DNA from: an uncultured Treponema sp.
GTDB taxonomy: Bacteria; Spirochaetota; Spirochaetia; Treponematales; Treponemataceae
Length of the DNA: 28,010 bases
Assembly: GCA_937902125.1 (NCBI GenBank)
Contig: CALDIB010000049.1
Coordinates: 1-28,010, forward strand
Reading direction: 5' to 3'
Part shown: positions 1 through 9,100 of the stretch, one piece after another
Numbering within the stretch: position 1 is the first letter of the stretch
How the letters are laid out: every line of letters starts with the position of its first letter
Notes under the pieces: model-generated
Seen by the model: the letters and a program-made list of their open reading frames with translations, nothing else
Databases searched by the model: none
Told to the model about the DNA's origin: nothing
Position numbers and translations under genes: made by a program

Positions 1-25
1 TTTCCATGAGGGGATTTTACCATAT

Positions 26-769
26 TTACCCACAATTTTCAGCGAAAGGCCAAATCTTTCCTATTGAATCGTGAATGGCAAGGTCGGCCTTGCTGTCGGC
101 GGCGGTTTCGGACTTGTTTATCAAGACCAATTTGTTTCCCCTAAAATAGTTTATAAGTCCGGCCGCCGGGTAGACCGCCAGGGAGGTTCCTCCGATTATC
201 AGGGTGTCCGCCGAAGCTATGGCCTGAACCGCGCCTTGTATAACCTTGTCGTCAAGGCCTTCTTCATAAAGAACCACATCCGGCTTTACCAGACCGCCGC
301 ACTTTTGGCAGCGTGGAAGGCCGTCTTCCGCCTTGTCCGACTGGGCGATAAAGTCTATGTCGTAGGGCGCCCCGCATTTCATGCAAAAATTCCGCAATGT
401 GGAGCCGTGCAGCTCAAAGACATTTTGGCATCCGGCGGCTTGGTGCAAGCCGTCGATGTTTTGGGTCACCACGGCCAAAAGTTTTTTGGCCTTTTCCAGC
501 TGGGCGAGCTTTAAGTGCGCCGCGTTGGGCTTGACTCCCTTTACAATCAGTTTTTCCCGATAAAAACGGTAAAATTCCTTGGGATTTGCGTCAAAAAACG
601 AGCGGCTGATTATGGTTTTCGGCGGATACTTCCACTTTTGCTTGTAGAGCCCGTCCTGGCTTCTAAAGTCGGGGATTCCGCTTTCTGTTGAAACTCCTGC
701 GCCGCCAAAAAAGACGATTTTGTCGGACTGGTCGATTATTTTTTGCAATTCTTGAATTTGGTTAGCCAT
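26..769 (-). CDS. cobB: Sir2-family NAD-dependent protein deacetylase (sirtuin)
   Basis: Cytoplasmic enzyme that removes acyl groups from lysines using NAD+, giving nicotinamide and O-acyl-ADP-ribose. Seen in the 247-aa product: the NAD-binding GAGVSTESGIPDFRS motif (residues 23-37), TQNIDGLH (102-109), the catalytic His121 in FELHGS, a zinc site Cys129/Cys132 and Cys154/Cys157, and GTSLAVYPA (194-202). The length is normal for a single-domain bacterial sirtuin. The Tyr-x-x-Arg pair that marks desuccinylase-type (class III) sirtuins is not seen where expected after the first motif; the text there resembles Thermotoga Sir2, so deacetylation is the likelier activity (inference). The ATG at 769 is preferred because the conserved family N terminus starts there and the upstream alternative at 787 has no ribosome site. 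Neither start has a Shine-Dalgarno, and a TATAAT box ends 6 nt before the ATG. It is transcribed divergently from the giant-protein operon. The symbol follows general usage for bacterial sirtuins. Confidence 0.95.
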   Translation of the reverse strand: MANQIQELQKIIDQSDKIVFFGGAGVSTESGIPDFRSQDGLYKQKWKYPPKTIISRSFFDANPKEFYRFYREKLIVKGVKPNAAHLKLAQLEKAKKLLAVVTQNIDGLHQAAGCQNVFELHGSTLRNFCMKCGAPYDIDFIAQSDKAEDGLPRCQKCGGLVKPDVVLYEEGLDDKVIQGAVQAIASADTLIIGGTSLAVYPAAGLINYFRGNKLVLINKSETAADSKADLAIHDSIGKIWPFAENCG

Positions 770-775
770 GGCTAT

Positions 776-804
776 ATTATACATCATTTTTGGCCATTCG
801 TTAA
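776..804 (-). promoter_or_regulatory. Candidate leaderless promoter of the sirtuin gene
   Basis: On the minus strand a perfect TATAAT (781 to 776) has a 4/6 -35 match, TTAACG (804 to 799), with a 17-bp spacer. The usual start point, seven bases after the -10, is the A of the ATG at 769, so this promoter would give a message with no 5' leader. That fits the lack of a Shine-Dalgarno in front of the gene. The start point is inferred, not mapped. Confidence 0.5.
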
Positions 805-847
805 GGAAAATGTGAAATTCAGCCGATATTTAAAGCGGAAAAGTGTA

Positions 848-856
848 ATTATAACA
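848..856 (-). promoter_or_regulatory. Candidate extended -10 promoter firing toward the sirtuin
   Basis: Minus-strand TGTTATAAT (856 to 848) matches the extended -10 form TGnTATAAT exactly. No -35 is seen at the right spacing (the position is an A run), which is tolerable for an extended -10. The predicted start is near 841, giving a leader of about 72 nt for the sirtuin. It lies in the left arm of the inverted repeat 841-910. Confidence 0.45.
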
Positions 857-874
857 ATTTTTTTACGAATTTTT

Positions 875-903
875 TTGACAAAACGCAAAAAAAGGGGGAT
901 AAT
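875..903 (+). promoter_or_regulatory. Main promoter of the giant Ig-protein operon
   Basis: TTGACA (875-880), exactly 17 bp, then GATAAT (898-903): a perfect -35 and a 5/6 -10 of sigma-70 type. The predicted start is about 910, leaving a leader of about 70 nt before the ATG at 980. The leader holds a possible seven-codon ORF (917-940, MGILFVR) with a purine-rich stretch too close upstream to be a convincing ribosome site. Confidence 0.7.
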
Positions 904-979
904 TACACTTGGGAGAATGGGGATATTGTTTGTCCGCTGACTGGGGCAGAATTTGAGGGATTAAAAAAAGGAAAGAAGT

Positions 980-3900
980 ATGAAAAAAACGTTGAAAAAT
1001 CTTTTTATTTCTCTTATGACTTTCGCGTTGGCGGCAAATTTGTCCGCGCGTGACGTCACCGTGCGGGCTGTTGATAACATGAACAGCTGGCAGGAAACCT
1101 TTGACATAAACAATAAAAAAGGAAAGTATAACGTTATCGTTACCGCAAAGGACAAGGGCGGCAACACCACTTACGGCGGACCTTTTAACATTTACATTGA
1201 CCCCAAATCCGATTTGCCCATTATCGGAATCACAAACCCCGAGCCAAACCTTCGCGTTCCCGGCAATCTTAATATTGTGGGAACTTGTATTGACGACGAC
1301 GCCGTTGATTACGTCGAATTGATTCTTGACGGCGGAGAGCCAGTCCGCGCCAAAGGAAAGGAATTCTGGTCTTATTTTGTGGACACAACGAAGCTTGAGG
1401 AAGGCGACCACACAATAGAAGCCTATGGCGTTGACATCAACGGCGTCAAGGGAAACACCGTGAAGCATGTTTGGTGCCTTGACCGCAAGGAGCCGTTGAC
1501 CAACGTTACAAACCAAACCATGGGAAAATTGGTCAGCGGAACGATTCACTTTGAGGGAACTGTTGAAGACGGAAACGGAATCACCCAAATGGACTTTTCT
1601 GTTGACGAAGGAGCGACTTTCCAAGACATTAAGCTTAAAAAAGAAAAGAAATCGCCCAACGCCACCTTCAGCTTTAGTTTGGACACAAAAAAATTGCCCG
1701 ACGGCCCGGCGGTAATGTGGTTCTTCGCGCACGACGGACAAGGCTCCATCGGCTTTTACCCCTTCTTGCTTTTTGTGGACAACACAAAGCCAAAAATCAA
1801 CATCGTCTTTCCGCCGGAAAAAACTCCGGTAAAAGGCGCCTTTGCGGCGGCCGGTTCCGCCAACGACATTGTGGGCCTTAAATCCCTCAAGTGGGAATAC
1901 AACGGAAAGAGCGGCGATTTTGAAATCATCGCCGGAAACCCTTATTGGGTTCAGGAATTTCCTGATGTAAAGAGCAACAAAAACGGAAAGCTTACCATCA
2001 CCGCTGTTGACACGGCGGGCAACGTAAGCGTTGAAAGCCGCAACATTGAGATTGACGCTAACGGCGACAAGCCTCTTGTAAAAATTGACTGGCCCAAGGC
2101 CGGCTCGGTTCTTGGCAGGTCCGAGGAATTTTTTGTCCGCGGCTTGGCCACAGACGACGACAATGTAAAGTCGGTTCGCGTTATTTTGGACGGCGCTGAA
2201 ATCGGCGTTGTCGAAACGCAAAGTGTTTTTTACAAGAGCCTTATCGAAGGAAAGTCTTTGGGCGGAGGAAACCACAGGATTTCTGTAAGCGCGATTGACA
2301 TTTACGGCGTTGAAGGACCGGCGGCAACGGTTGACTTTAAAGCCACCGGAGAAAAGCCCTATTTTAACAGCCCAAAAATTGTGGGCGGAGCGGGAGCTGG
2401 CGCCCTTTATTACGGAAAAGCCGTCAGCCCGGAGCAGGGTGGAAACATTGAGATTGAGGCTGGAAGCAGCGCCGGATTCGCGCGGGCTTGGTTCACAGCC
2501 AGCAAGGCCGGCTCTCAAGGCGAAACTCGAAATGTCGCTGTGGGCGCCAACGACGCGAAAAAAGTTTTTTCAATCCCAATAAGCTCCTTGCCTTGGGGCG
2601 TTGTTGAGTTGAATTTCCATGTGGCCGACACGCTTGGCCGGGAAGCCGAATACACAACATGCGTTTATGTTTCAAACCTTACGGACATTCAGGCTGAAGG
2701 CGGCCAAGAAATCGACAGTCAAATTGAAGACGAAAGAGTTGCGGCGCGGATAGAAAGCGTTGGCGGCGTTGAATACGCTCCTGGAATGCGGGTTGTTGTT
2801 CCCGCGGATCCAAAGGCGTCGCCGGTTGAAATGTTGGTGGACGTTCAGTCTATGGAAGCGGCGATGATTTCCTACAAGTTTTTTGGAAAGACCCGCGCCG
2901 GCGAAAAGGAAGTTTACGAAGGAAAGCCGATGCCCCTTGTTCGGCCTGTAAAGGGAGAGCCGGCTCAGCGCGCCTCAATCAATTTGGTTGGAATGCCGGC
3001 CCGCGCGACAAATTTTGAAATTACAGTGACAATTGGAAAAAACTATTCCAAAAAATTTGGCGGACAGATTTTGATTGCCCGCGAGCATGACGCTAACGAC
3101 ATTGAGGACTCAAAGAGGATTTTCTGGATTCCGGACGGCGACACAAGTTTTAGCGACGAAGTGAACGCCTATGTATTGCCCCATAGAACGCTGACGGCTT
3201 ATGTCAACGCGCCGGGCCCGATAACTGCCTCTGTTGTGGGCGGACCTGCGGGAATGAGCGCCTCTGTGGACGGAAACGCAGTCACATTGACTTGCGACAA
3301 CGGCGGAACGTTCAGAGGCGTGCAAATCCGAGCGATTGACGGAAACGGAAGAAGCTATGCAAGTCCAGCCGTCAATTTGGTTGTCAGCGAAAACGGTCCT
3401 ATTTTTGAAATGAAAGCTCCGGATGGATTCGCTTGGGTCAGAAACTCTGTCCGCTTGAACGGAACGGTAAGCGACGCGGCCGGCGTGATTCTGCTTGAGT
3501 ATTCGATTGACAACGGCGAAAATTGGGCGCCGATTCCTTTTAGAACCGGCTCTCAAACTGTAAACATTTACTCCGACATCAATGTGGCCGAGCGGGAAGA
3601 GGGATTGATTCCCATTGACATTAGGGCCAAAAACAATTCCGGCTTGATAAGCTATTACAGAACGGCCGTTTGCAAAGATGTCACTCCGCCAGAAGCCAAA
3701 ATTGTGGTTCCCGAGGCGGAAGCGGTTTTGAACGGCATAAACACAATCGCCATCTTGACCAGCGACAACGGCGCGTTGGAAAAAGCCGAATACGGCTCTC
3801 CGACTTCCCGCGACGGACGCGCCGGCGTTAGAAGAAGCCCCATTCCGCTGACAATAATGCCCCACACAATTGTGGGAGACGACGACTTGGCGCTTGACCA

Positions 3901-6133
3901 AACAATGTCTTTCATCATTACCGACGCGGCTGGAAACGAAACCAAGATTGAGGAATTTGACTTTAAGGTTGACCGCGAAAGCGACTTGCCGGTGGTTCAG
4001 ATTCAGCTGCCCTTTGAAAATCAAGTAATCACAAAAGACTTTACAATTTCGGGAGTCGTTCTTGACGACGACGGACCATGCGTTGTGGCATACAGAATCG
4101 ACCGCGGCCCATTTAAGCCTGTGTCCGGCGAGCCCAGCTACAGCTTTAAGATTGACGTTCCTTTGAGCGAAATGACTGACAACGAGCATACGATTTTTAT
4201 GTATGCCATTGACGTGAACGGAGTCCGCGGCCGCACTGTTGAGCAAAAGTTCCGCGTGTCCTTGGCCGAGCCTGTTTGCGAAATGACCGCGCCGGACATC
4301 AACACGACCCAAAAAGAAATTGTCACGCTGCGCGGCCGCGCCAGCGACGAAAACGGAATCAAGACAGTTGAAGTTTCTTTGGACAACGGAAACAGCTTTA
4401 ACTTGGCGCAAGGAACCAACAACTGGACATACACCTTTGACACCCGCGTGTTGCCGGACGGAACCCATGTAGTCTTTATCAGAACAACTGACAACTACGA
4501 CATTACTTCATTGTATTCTTCGCAAATCAACACTGACAACACCAAGCCTGAAATCAACTTGGAGCTGCCTCTTGACGACTCTCAAACCTCAGGCCCCTTG
4601 TTCTTCTCCGGATTCACTTTGGACAACATCAGCCTTGAGGACTTGTCGCTTACGATTACAAGCTTGGACGGCCGCGCCGTTCCGTCCACATTTAGAAACA
4701 GAAAGATGAGCGTTGACCGCGTAATCACCGAAACCATTGACATGACTCCTTTGGAAAACGGCTTGTATAACGTCAAGCTTACAGGAACGGACGCGGCGGG
4801 CAATGTTACAAGCGTAAGCCGCAACATAACTTTGGACAAGCGAATCGCCGCGGCCAACGTTGACATTTACTATCCGCTTAACGGCGAGCGCAAGCAGGGA
4901 GCCTTTACAATTGTGGGCGCCGTCCGCGCCGAGCGAAAGATTGAAAAGCTGAATCTTTTTATTGACGGAAACAATGTGGCGGAAACAGTTCCCAGCATTA
5001 CAAACTACTACAAGTTCCCGATTGACGAAGGCCAGTATGAGGAAGGCTTGCACCAATATTACGTTCAGGCCACTCTTGAGGGCGGCGCCACAATCAGGTC
5101 CATAACGCAAACCGTTGACTACAACGCTTACGGCGCTTGGATTAGAATCGACAACTTTGACTACGGCGACTTTGCCTACGACCGCCCTTCAATCAAGGGA
5201 ACCGCCGGCTATTCAATCAGCGAGGCGGAAATCATCGCCTCAAAGAAAAAAGGCGGCAAAGACTTAAAAGAAGACATCGCCTTGCGCAAGGTAGAAAGCG
5301 TTGAATTAAGTTTGAACAACGGCCGCACCTTTACGCAAATAAGCAAAAAAGCCAAGTGGTCATACCGAATCGAAAACGACGATTTGGCGGAAGGCTACCA
5401 CTTCCTTTTGTTCAGGGCAAAAATGGCCAACGGAGAAATTGCCATAACCCGCTGCATCGTTCAAATTGACAAAACCGCGCCCTTTGTTCGCATCATCGCG
5501 CCTGGCGTTGGAGGCCGCTACAACCAAAGCTTGATGTTCAGCGGATTGAGCAACGACGACATTGGACTTTCAAGCGTAGAGCTTGCTTTGCGAAAGGGCG
5601 ACAAGAACAGTTACGGCGTTCCTAAATTTATCCAAGGCTTGTATTTGGACACAAGCTTTTGGGGAGCCACGCTGTATGACTTGGGCATTGGACTTACATT
5701 CTTTGACGACAACGTTCGCGTTCAATTTAACTGGGGCCAGTTTACCCAACAACAGCGAGAAATTTTTAGGCCCAACAGCCCAATGCGTTACGGCGGAAAC
5801 TCTGTAATTGGATTTAAGATTATCGCCAATGTGGCCAACCTGCCTTTTGGTTGGATGTTTGGCCATGACTGGGACTGGCTTAGCGCCAATTTTGCCATTG
5901 GAGCAAGCTTTAAGTATTTTAACGAAACTGCGTCCGGCAGCGGCCAGATGTTGAGCGCTGTAATCGCGCAGATAGAATTTCCTAGAATGAGCTTTCCTAA
6001 GTGGAAACGCTTTAAAGTTTTGAGCGCCTATACAGAATTCCAGTTGTGGCTGATTCCGACCGACACGACAGGAATCGACGTAAATAGATTTGTATTCCAG
6101 TATTCGTTTGGTCTTAGAACGAATGTGTTCTAA
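980..6133 (+). CDS. Gene A: secreted Ig-like repeat protein with C-terminal outer-membrane barrel
   Basis: A 1717-aa envelope protein. Residues 1-23 are a signal peptide ending LSA before Arg24, with no lipobox cysteine. Residues from about 75 to 1495 form roughly thirteen bacterial Ig-like modules (Big_7 style) with recurring P-x-I-x-I-x-x-P openings, a DD-x-G-V-x-x-V-E centre and an A-x-D-x-x-G-N end; 566-805 is more divergent. The last module (about 1497-1546) stops half way and runs straight into a 171-residue C-terminal region (1547-1717) with about eight amphipathic strands rich in aromatics, ending FGLRTNVF with a terminal Phe. That is barrel-like (inference). AAGGAAAG at 968-975 is a good ribosome site for the ATG at 980. 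It is first in the operon, with gene B starting 16 bp after its stop. No enzymatic motif was found. Adhesion, scaffold or envelope-spanning roles are possible, and the function is unknown. Confidence 0.88.
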   Translation: MKKTLKNLFISLMTFALAANLSARDVTVRAVDNMNSWQETFDINNKKGKYNVIVTAKDKGGNTTYGGPFNIYIDPKSDLPIIGITNPEPNLRVPGNLNIVGTCIDDDAVDYVELILDGGEPVRAKGKEFWSYFVDTTKLEEGDHTIEAYGVDINGVKGNTVKHVWCLDRKEPLTNVTNQTMGKLVSGTIHFEGTVEDGNGITQMDFSVDEGATFQDIKLKKEKKSPNATFSFSLDTKKLPDGPAVMWFFAHDGQGSIGFYPFLLFVDNTKPKINIVFPPEKTPVKGAFAAAGSANDIVGLKSLKWEYNGKSGDFEIIAGNPYWVQEFPDVKSNKNGKLTITAVDTAGNVSVESRNIEIDANGDKPLVKIDWPKAGSVLGRSEEFFVRGLATDDDNVKSVRVILDGAEIGVVETQSVFYKSLIEGKSLGGGNHRISVSAIDIYGVEGPAATVDFKATGEKPYFNSPKIVGGAGAGALYYGKAVSPEQGGNIEIEAGSSAGFARAWFTASKAGSQGETRNVAVGANDAKKVFSIPISSLPWGVVELNFHVADTLGREAEYTTCVYVSNLTDIQAEGGQEIDSQIEDERVAARIESVGGVEYAPGMRVVVPADPKASPVEMLVDVQSMEAAMISYKFFGKTRAGEKEVYEGKPMPLVRPVKGEPAQRASINLVGMPARATNFEITVTIGKNYSKKFGGQILIAREHDANDIEDSKRIFWIPDGDTSFSDEVNAYVLPHRTLTAYVNAPGPITASVVGGPAGMSASVDGNAVTLTCDNGGTFRGVQIRAIDGNGRSYASPAVNLVVSENGPIFEMKAPDGFAWVRNSVRLNGTVSDAAGVILLEYSIDNGENWAPIPFRTGSQTVNIYSDINVAEREEGLIPIDIRAKNNSGLISYYRTAVCKDVTPPEAKIVVPEAEAVLNGINTIAILTSDNGALEKAEYGSPTSRDGRAGVRRSPIPLTIMPHTIVGDDDLALDQTMSFIITDAAGNETKIEEFDFKVDRESDLPVVQIQLPFENQVITKDFTISGVVLDDDGPCVVAYRIDRGPFKPVSGEPSYSFKIDVPLSEMTDNEHTIFMYAIDVNGVRGRTVEQKFRVSLAEPVCEMTAPDINTTQKEIVTLRGRASDENGIKTVEVSLDNGNSFNLAQGTNNWTYTFDTRVLPDGTHVVFIRTTDNYDITSLYSSQINTDNTKPEINLELPLDDSQTSGPLFFSGFTLDNISLEDLSLTITSLDGRAVPSTFRNRKMSVDRVITETIDMTPLENGLYNVKLTGTDAAGNVTSVSRNITLDKRIAAANVDIYYPLNGERKQGAFTIVGAVRAERKIEKLNLFIDGNNVAETVPSITNYYKFPIDEGQYEEGLHQYYVQATLEGGATIRSITQTVDYNAYGAWIRIDNFDYGDFAYDRPSIKGTAGYSISEAEIIASKKKGGKDLKEDIALRKVESVELSLNNGRTFTQISKKAKWSYRIENDDLAEGYHFLLFRAKMANGEIAITRCIVQIDKTAPFVRIIAPGVGGRYNQSLMFSGLSNDDIGLSSVELALRKGDKNSYGVPKFIQGLYLDTSFWGATLYDLGIGLTFFDDNVRVQFNWGQFTQQQREIFRPNSPMRYGGNSVIGFKIIANVANLPFGWMFGHDWDWLSANFAIGASFKYFNETASGSGQMLSAVIAQIEFPRMSFPKWKRFKVLSAYTEFQLWLIPTDTTGIDVNRFVFQYSFGLRTNVF

Positions 6134-6136
6134 ATT

Positions 6137-6144
6137 AGAGGAGG
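6137..6144 (+). promoter_or_regulatory. Shine-Dalgarno of gene B, fixes the start at 6150
   Basis: AGAGGAGG ends 5 nt before the ATG at 6150. It sets the start at MKKVFLKK, followed at once by a signal peptide, and excludes the longer frame that opens inside gene A at 6090. Confidence 0.85.
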
Positions 6145-6149
6145 CTGGC

Positions 6150-9100
6150 ATGAAAAAAGTGTTTTTGAAAAAAATAGGCTTTTCTCTTTTTGTGGCTGCG
6201 GCCGCCCTTTTGTGGACGACTTGCGAAGTCGGCTTGGGCGAAGCGGTTGACAACGAAGCGCCGACTTTAAGCGTGACCGGCCCTGTTCAAGCCAGCGTTC
6301 ACAAAAGCGACATTGAAATAACAGGAACATGCGCGGACGACAAGGGCGTAAAGTCGGTGAATATAGTTTTGAACAACACCGGCACCGGAAAAAGTTATTC
6401 ATACAACGGCGAAATAGATTTTAGCGCAAAAAGCGCTTCTGGAAGCTACGACTGGAAAAAGACCGTATGCGTGGAGGGCGAGGATTACGGAATCCTTCCC
6501 GATGGAACGTATGTGGCCAATGTCACCGTGACTGACATAAACGGCCGCTTGAGCGGCGTTTCCAGCGCCACCTTTGACATAGACCACACCGCGCCGGTCT
6601 TTTGCGTCACAAGCCCTTCAACGCTTGACATAACAAACCCCCGCAAATACGGCCGTTCCGTGACCATAAGCGGAGAAATTTCAGACGATCACGAAGTTGA
6701 AAAAATGGAAATCCGCGTCTTTAAAACCGACGCGTCAGGCTCCAGCGTCAATGAGATTACGGAAAGCCTTCCCAAAACGGTATTTACCGGCTTTGAAACT
6801 GCCGGCGGAACGACCATTTACATAGCCAAGTATTTTGAAAGCGAAAGCGGCTTGTCTGACAGCGACAAGGAGCTGCTTGCAAACTATAATGCCATTTACA
6901 ATGGAACGACGCTGGGCCAAAACGTTTACATTTACATTGTTCCCATTCTTACCGACTCTGTTGGAAACACAAGCAAGTTTTGCTATTCCGCTTCAGGCGT
7001 GAAGAAAGCCATCGCAGACGCTTGCGGGGTGAACACGACAATTGACTCCATGCAAACGGCTCAGCTTCAGAGAATTTTTAACGGAACATACACTTACGGC
7101 GAGCTTAACGCGGCGCAGCAAGAAAAGGCTTTGGCCATTTTAAATGGCGACAGCGCCGTCGCCGCCTCTTATTTTTGCGGAACTGTTCCTGACGACGCGG
7201 AAAATAACGCCGGAAATACATACTATCTTGCCGCAAGCGTAAATTCCAACAACAGCCCCACCTACGACTTTAACGGCTACGAAAATCCTGTAGGAAGTTG
7301 GGTCGGAGTGAACACCGGCGGAATTGTCACAATCACTTTAAAGGCAGGCCTTGACAATTGGGGCGTTTTGCCCAACACCCTTAAAGTTCATTTGTATAAA
7401 AGCGACTCTTCTGGAAGCAAGGGAGCCATAGAGTTTAGCTCTGACGCTGCAAAAGATCCCAACGGCTCGGCCACTGTCATTATCCGAGATTCCAGCAACA
7501 AGGAAACCAAAGAAATAAACACGGCGGTCACAAACCAGTCTTACTATGTGACCATGCCGTCTTTAAAATCTGGAAACCACTATTTGCTTGAGGCGGAAGG
7601 AAAAGACGAAAACGAAAGCGTCTTGGAGCCTGTGAGCGCCAAATACGGCTTTAAGGTTGCCTCAAGCATTACGCCCCCAAGCTTGAGCGCGGAAAACGAC
7701 TTGTTCTACATTAAGGCCTCGGCGGCTGGAAGTAGCGGTGACTACAAGTTAAGGCTGAATGTCAAGGACGAGGCCGACGAGATTAAGACAAACGGAGTTG
7801 TGGTCAGAGGAGCGATTTACGCGGGCCACATTTCAAGCAAAATATATGTGAACAATTATACCGCGCTTAAAACGCAAGAAAAAACATATACAGAAAGCGG
7901 AATAAGCCAAGATTCTGACAACAACTACCATATTGACCTTGCGATAAAGGATTTTGGTTTTACAGTGGGAAGCGAGGACAATTACACTGTTGTCCTTAGC
8001 GCCTACGGAAAATACAAGGACGCTGACGGCAATGTAGTTCCGACCAGTTATGAAAACGCCAATCCTTCTGTTTTTATGTTCTGGCTTGACAACAAGGCGC
8101 CCTTGGTGTCAGTCCGCTCTCCGGCCGATTCGGAAACTTTGATAACGGAAAATTTTTCAAGTTACGAGGAATCCGAAAGCGAAGGCTCTTTCATAACGCC
8201 AGCGGGAACTTGGAGCGATTCCAACGGCTCCGGCACCCACCGCTTGTGGTGGACGGCTGACGACATTGGAACTCCAACTTTGAATTGGCAAGAGGCCAGC
8301 GGAACTTTTGTCAGCGGAACAAACTATTATGAAAAACAGGCGACAAACTGCTACGCGCTTTTGGACACCGACAAATTTGTGGCCGGCTCCACAAGCGTGA
8401 GCGGATACTATACCTTGACGTTGAATCCCAGCCAGGCTGGAAAGACTTGGACGGAAGTTGAGGGCATAAGCCAGTCCGCCAGCCAAACGTCTTGGGAACA
8501 AAAAATCTCCGTTGAGCAGGGCGTAAGTAAAATTTTCAGGCTTGCGGCAGTTGACGCGGTTGGAAATTTGAGCGAGCCGGTTGGAAAAACCGACCTAAAA
8601 TACGACTTTGCCGTTCCAAAAATCGCGCTAGAAAGCGAGCCCGCGTCAAACGGCTACTACAACCTCGCCAACGCCAGCGAAGGAAAGATAACGGTTACGG
8701 CTACTGTGACCGATTCTTACAAAGTTGAAGCGTCCGGCGTAATTGTAACGGCTACAAAAGACGGCGCGGAAGTTTCCAACGGTTCAAGCGGCTACACTTT
8801 GACAAAAACTCAAAGCGACGACAAATCTGTTTTGGCAACAATTGAGCTGGCCTCTGGAGGAACAAGCGACGGCGAATGGAAGTTTAAGATTGAAGCCTCC
8901 GACGCGGCTGGCCGCGCCGCGCAGCCAATAGAATGGACTAGAATAGTTGACACCGTCCCGCCGTCATTTGAGGCGTTCAGCGCGACAGGAAACGACGACA
9001 TAAACGGCAAAAAAATCGCCGTTGGAAGCGGAAGCGACAAAAGCAAATGGACTAATTGGGAAGACTCTTGGTATTCGTCCACCGGACTTGTCTTTAACGG

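Larger units (their letters stand above)
841..910. repeat. Perfect 12-bp inverted repeat in the divergent control region
   Basis: The arm AAGTGTAATTAT at 841-852 and its exact reverse complement at 899-910 are separated by 46 bp. Each arm runs from inside a -10 element to the predicted transcription start of one of two promoters facing away from each other. It may be a two-site operator, or two copies of one promoter core and start region. Which of these holds is inference. Confidence 0.6.

Noticed and set aside
863..2518. 551-codon open frame antisense to gene A, and a similar 452-codon one at 3110-4468
   Set aside because: Both lie opposite a gene with signal peptide, ribosome site and clear Ig modules. 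The sense strand avoids TTA, CTA and TCA codons, which keeps the opposite frame open. No domain or ribosome site is seen.
5617..6133. Classical autotransporter translocator at the end of gene A
   Set aside because: About 171 residues and some eight strands are too short for the usual twelve-strand barrel, and no alpha-helical plug segment precedes it.
6090..6149. Upstream extension of gene B into the end of gene A
   Set aside because: It would bury the signal peptide, and a strong Shine-Dalgarno sits directly before 6150. The same reasoning applies to the 16208 extension of gene C.
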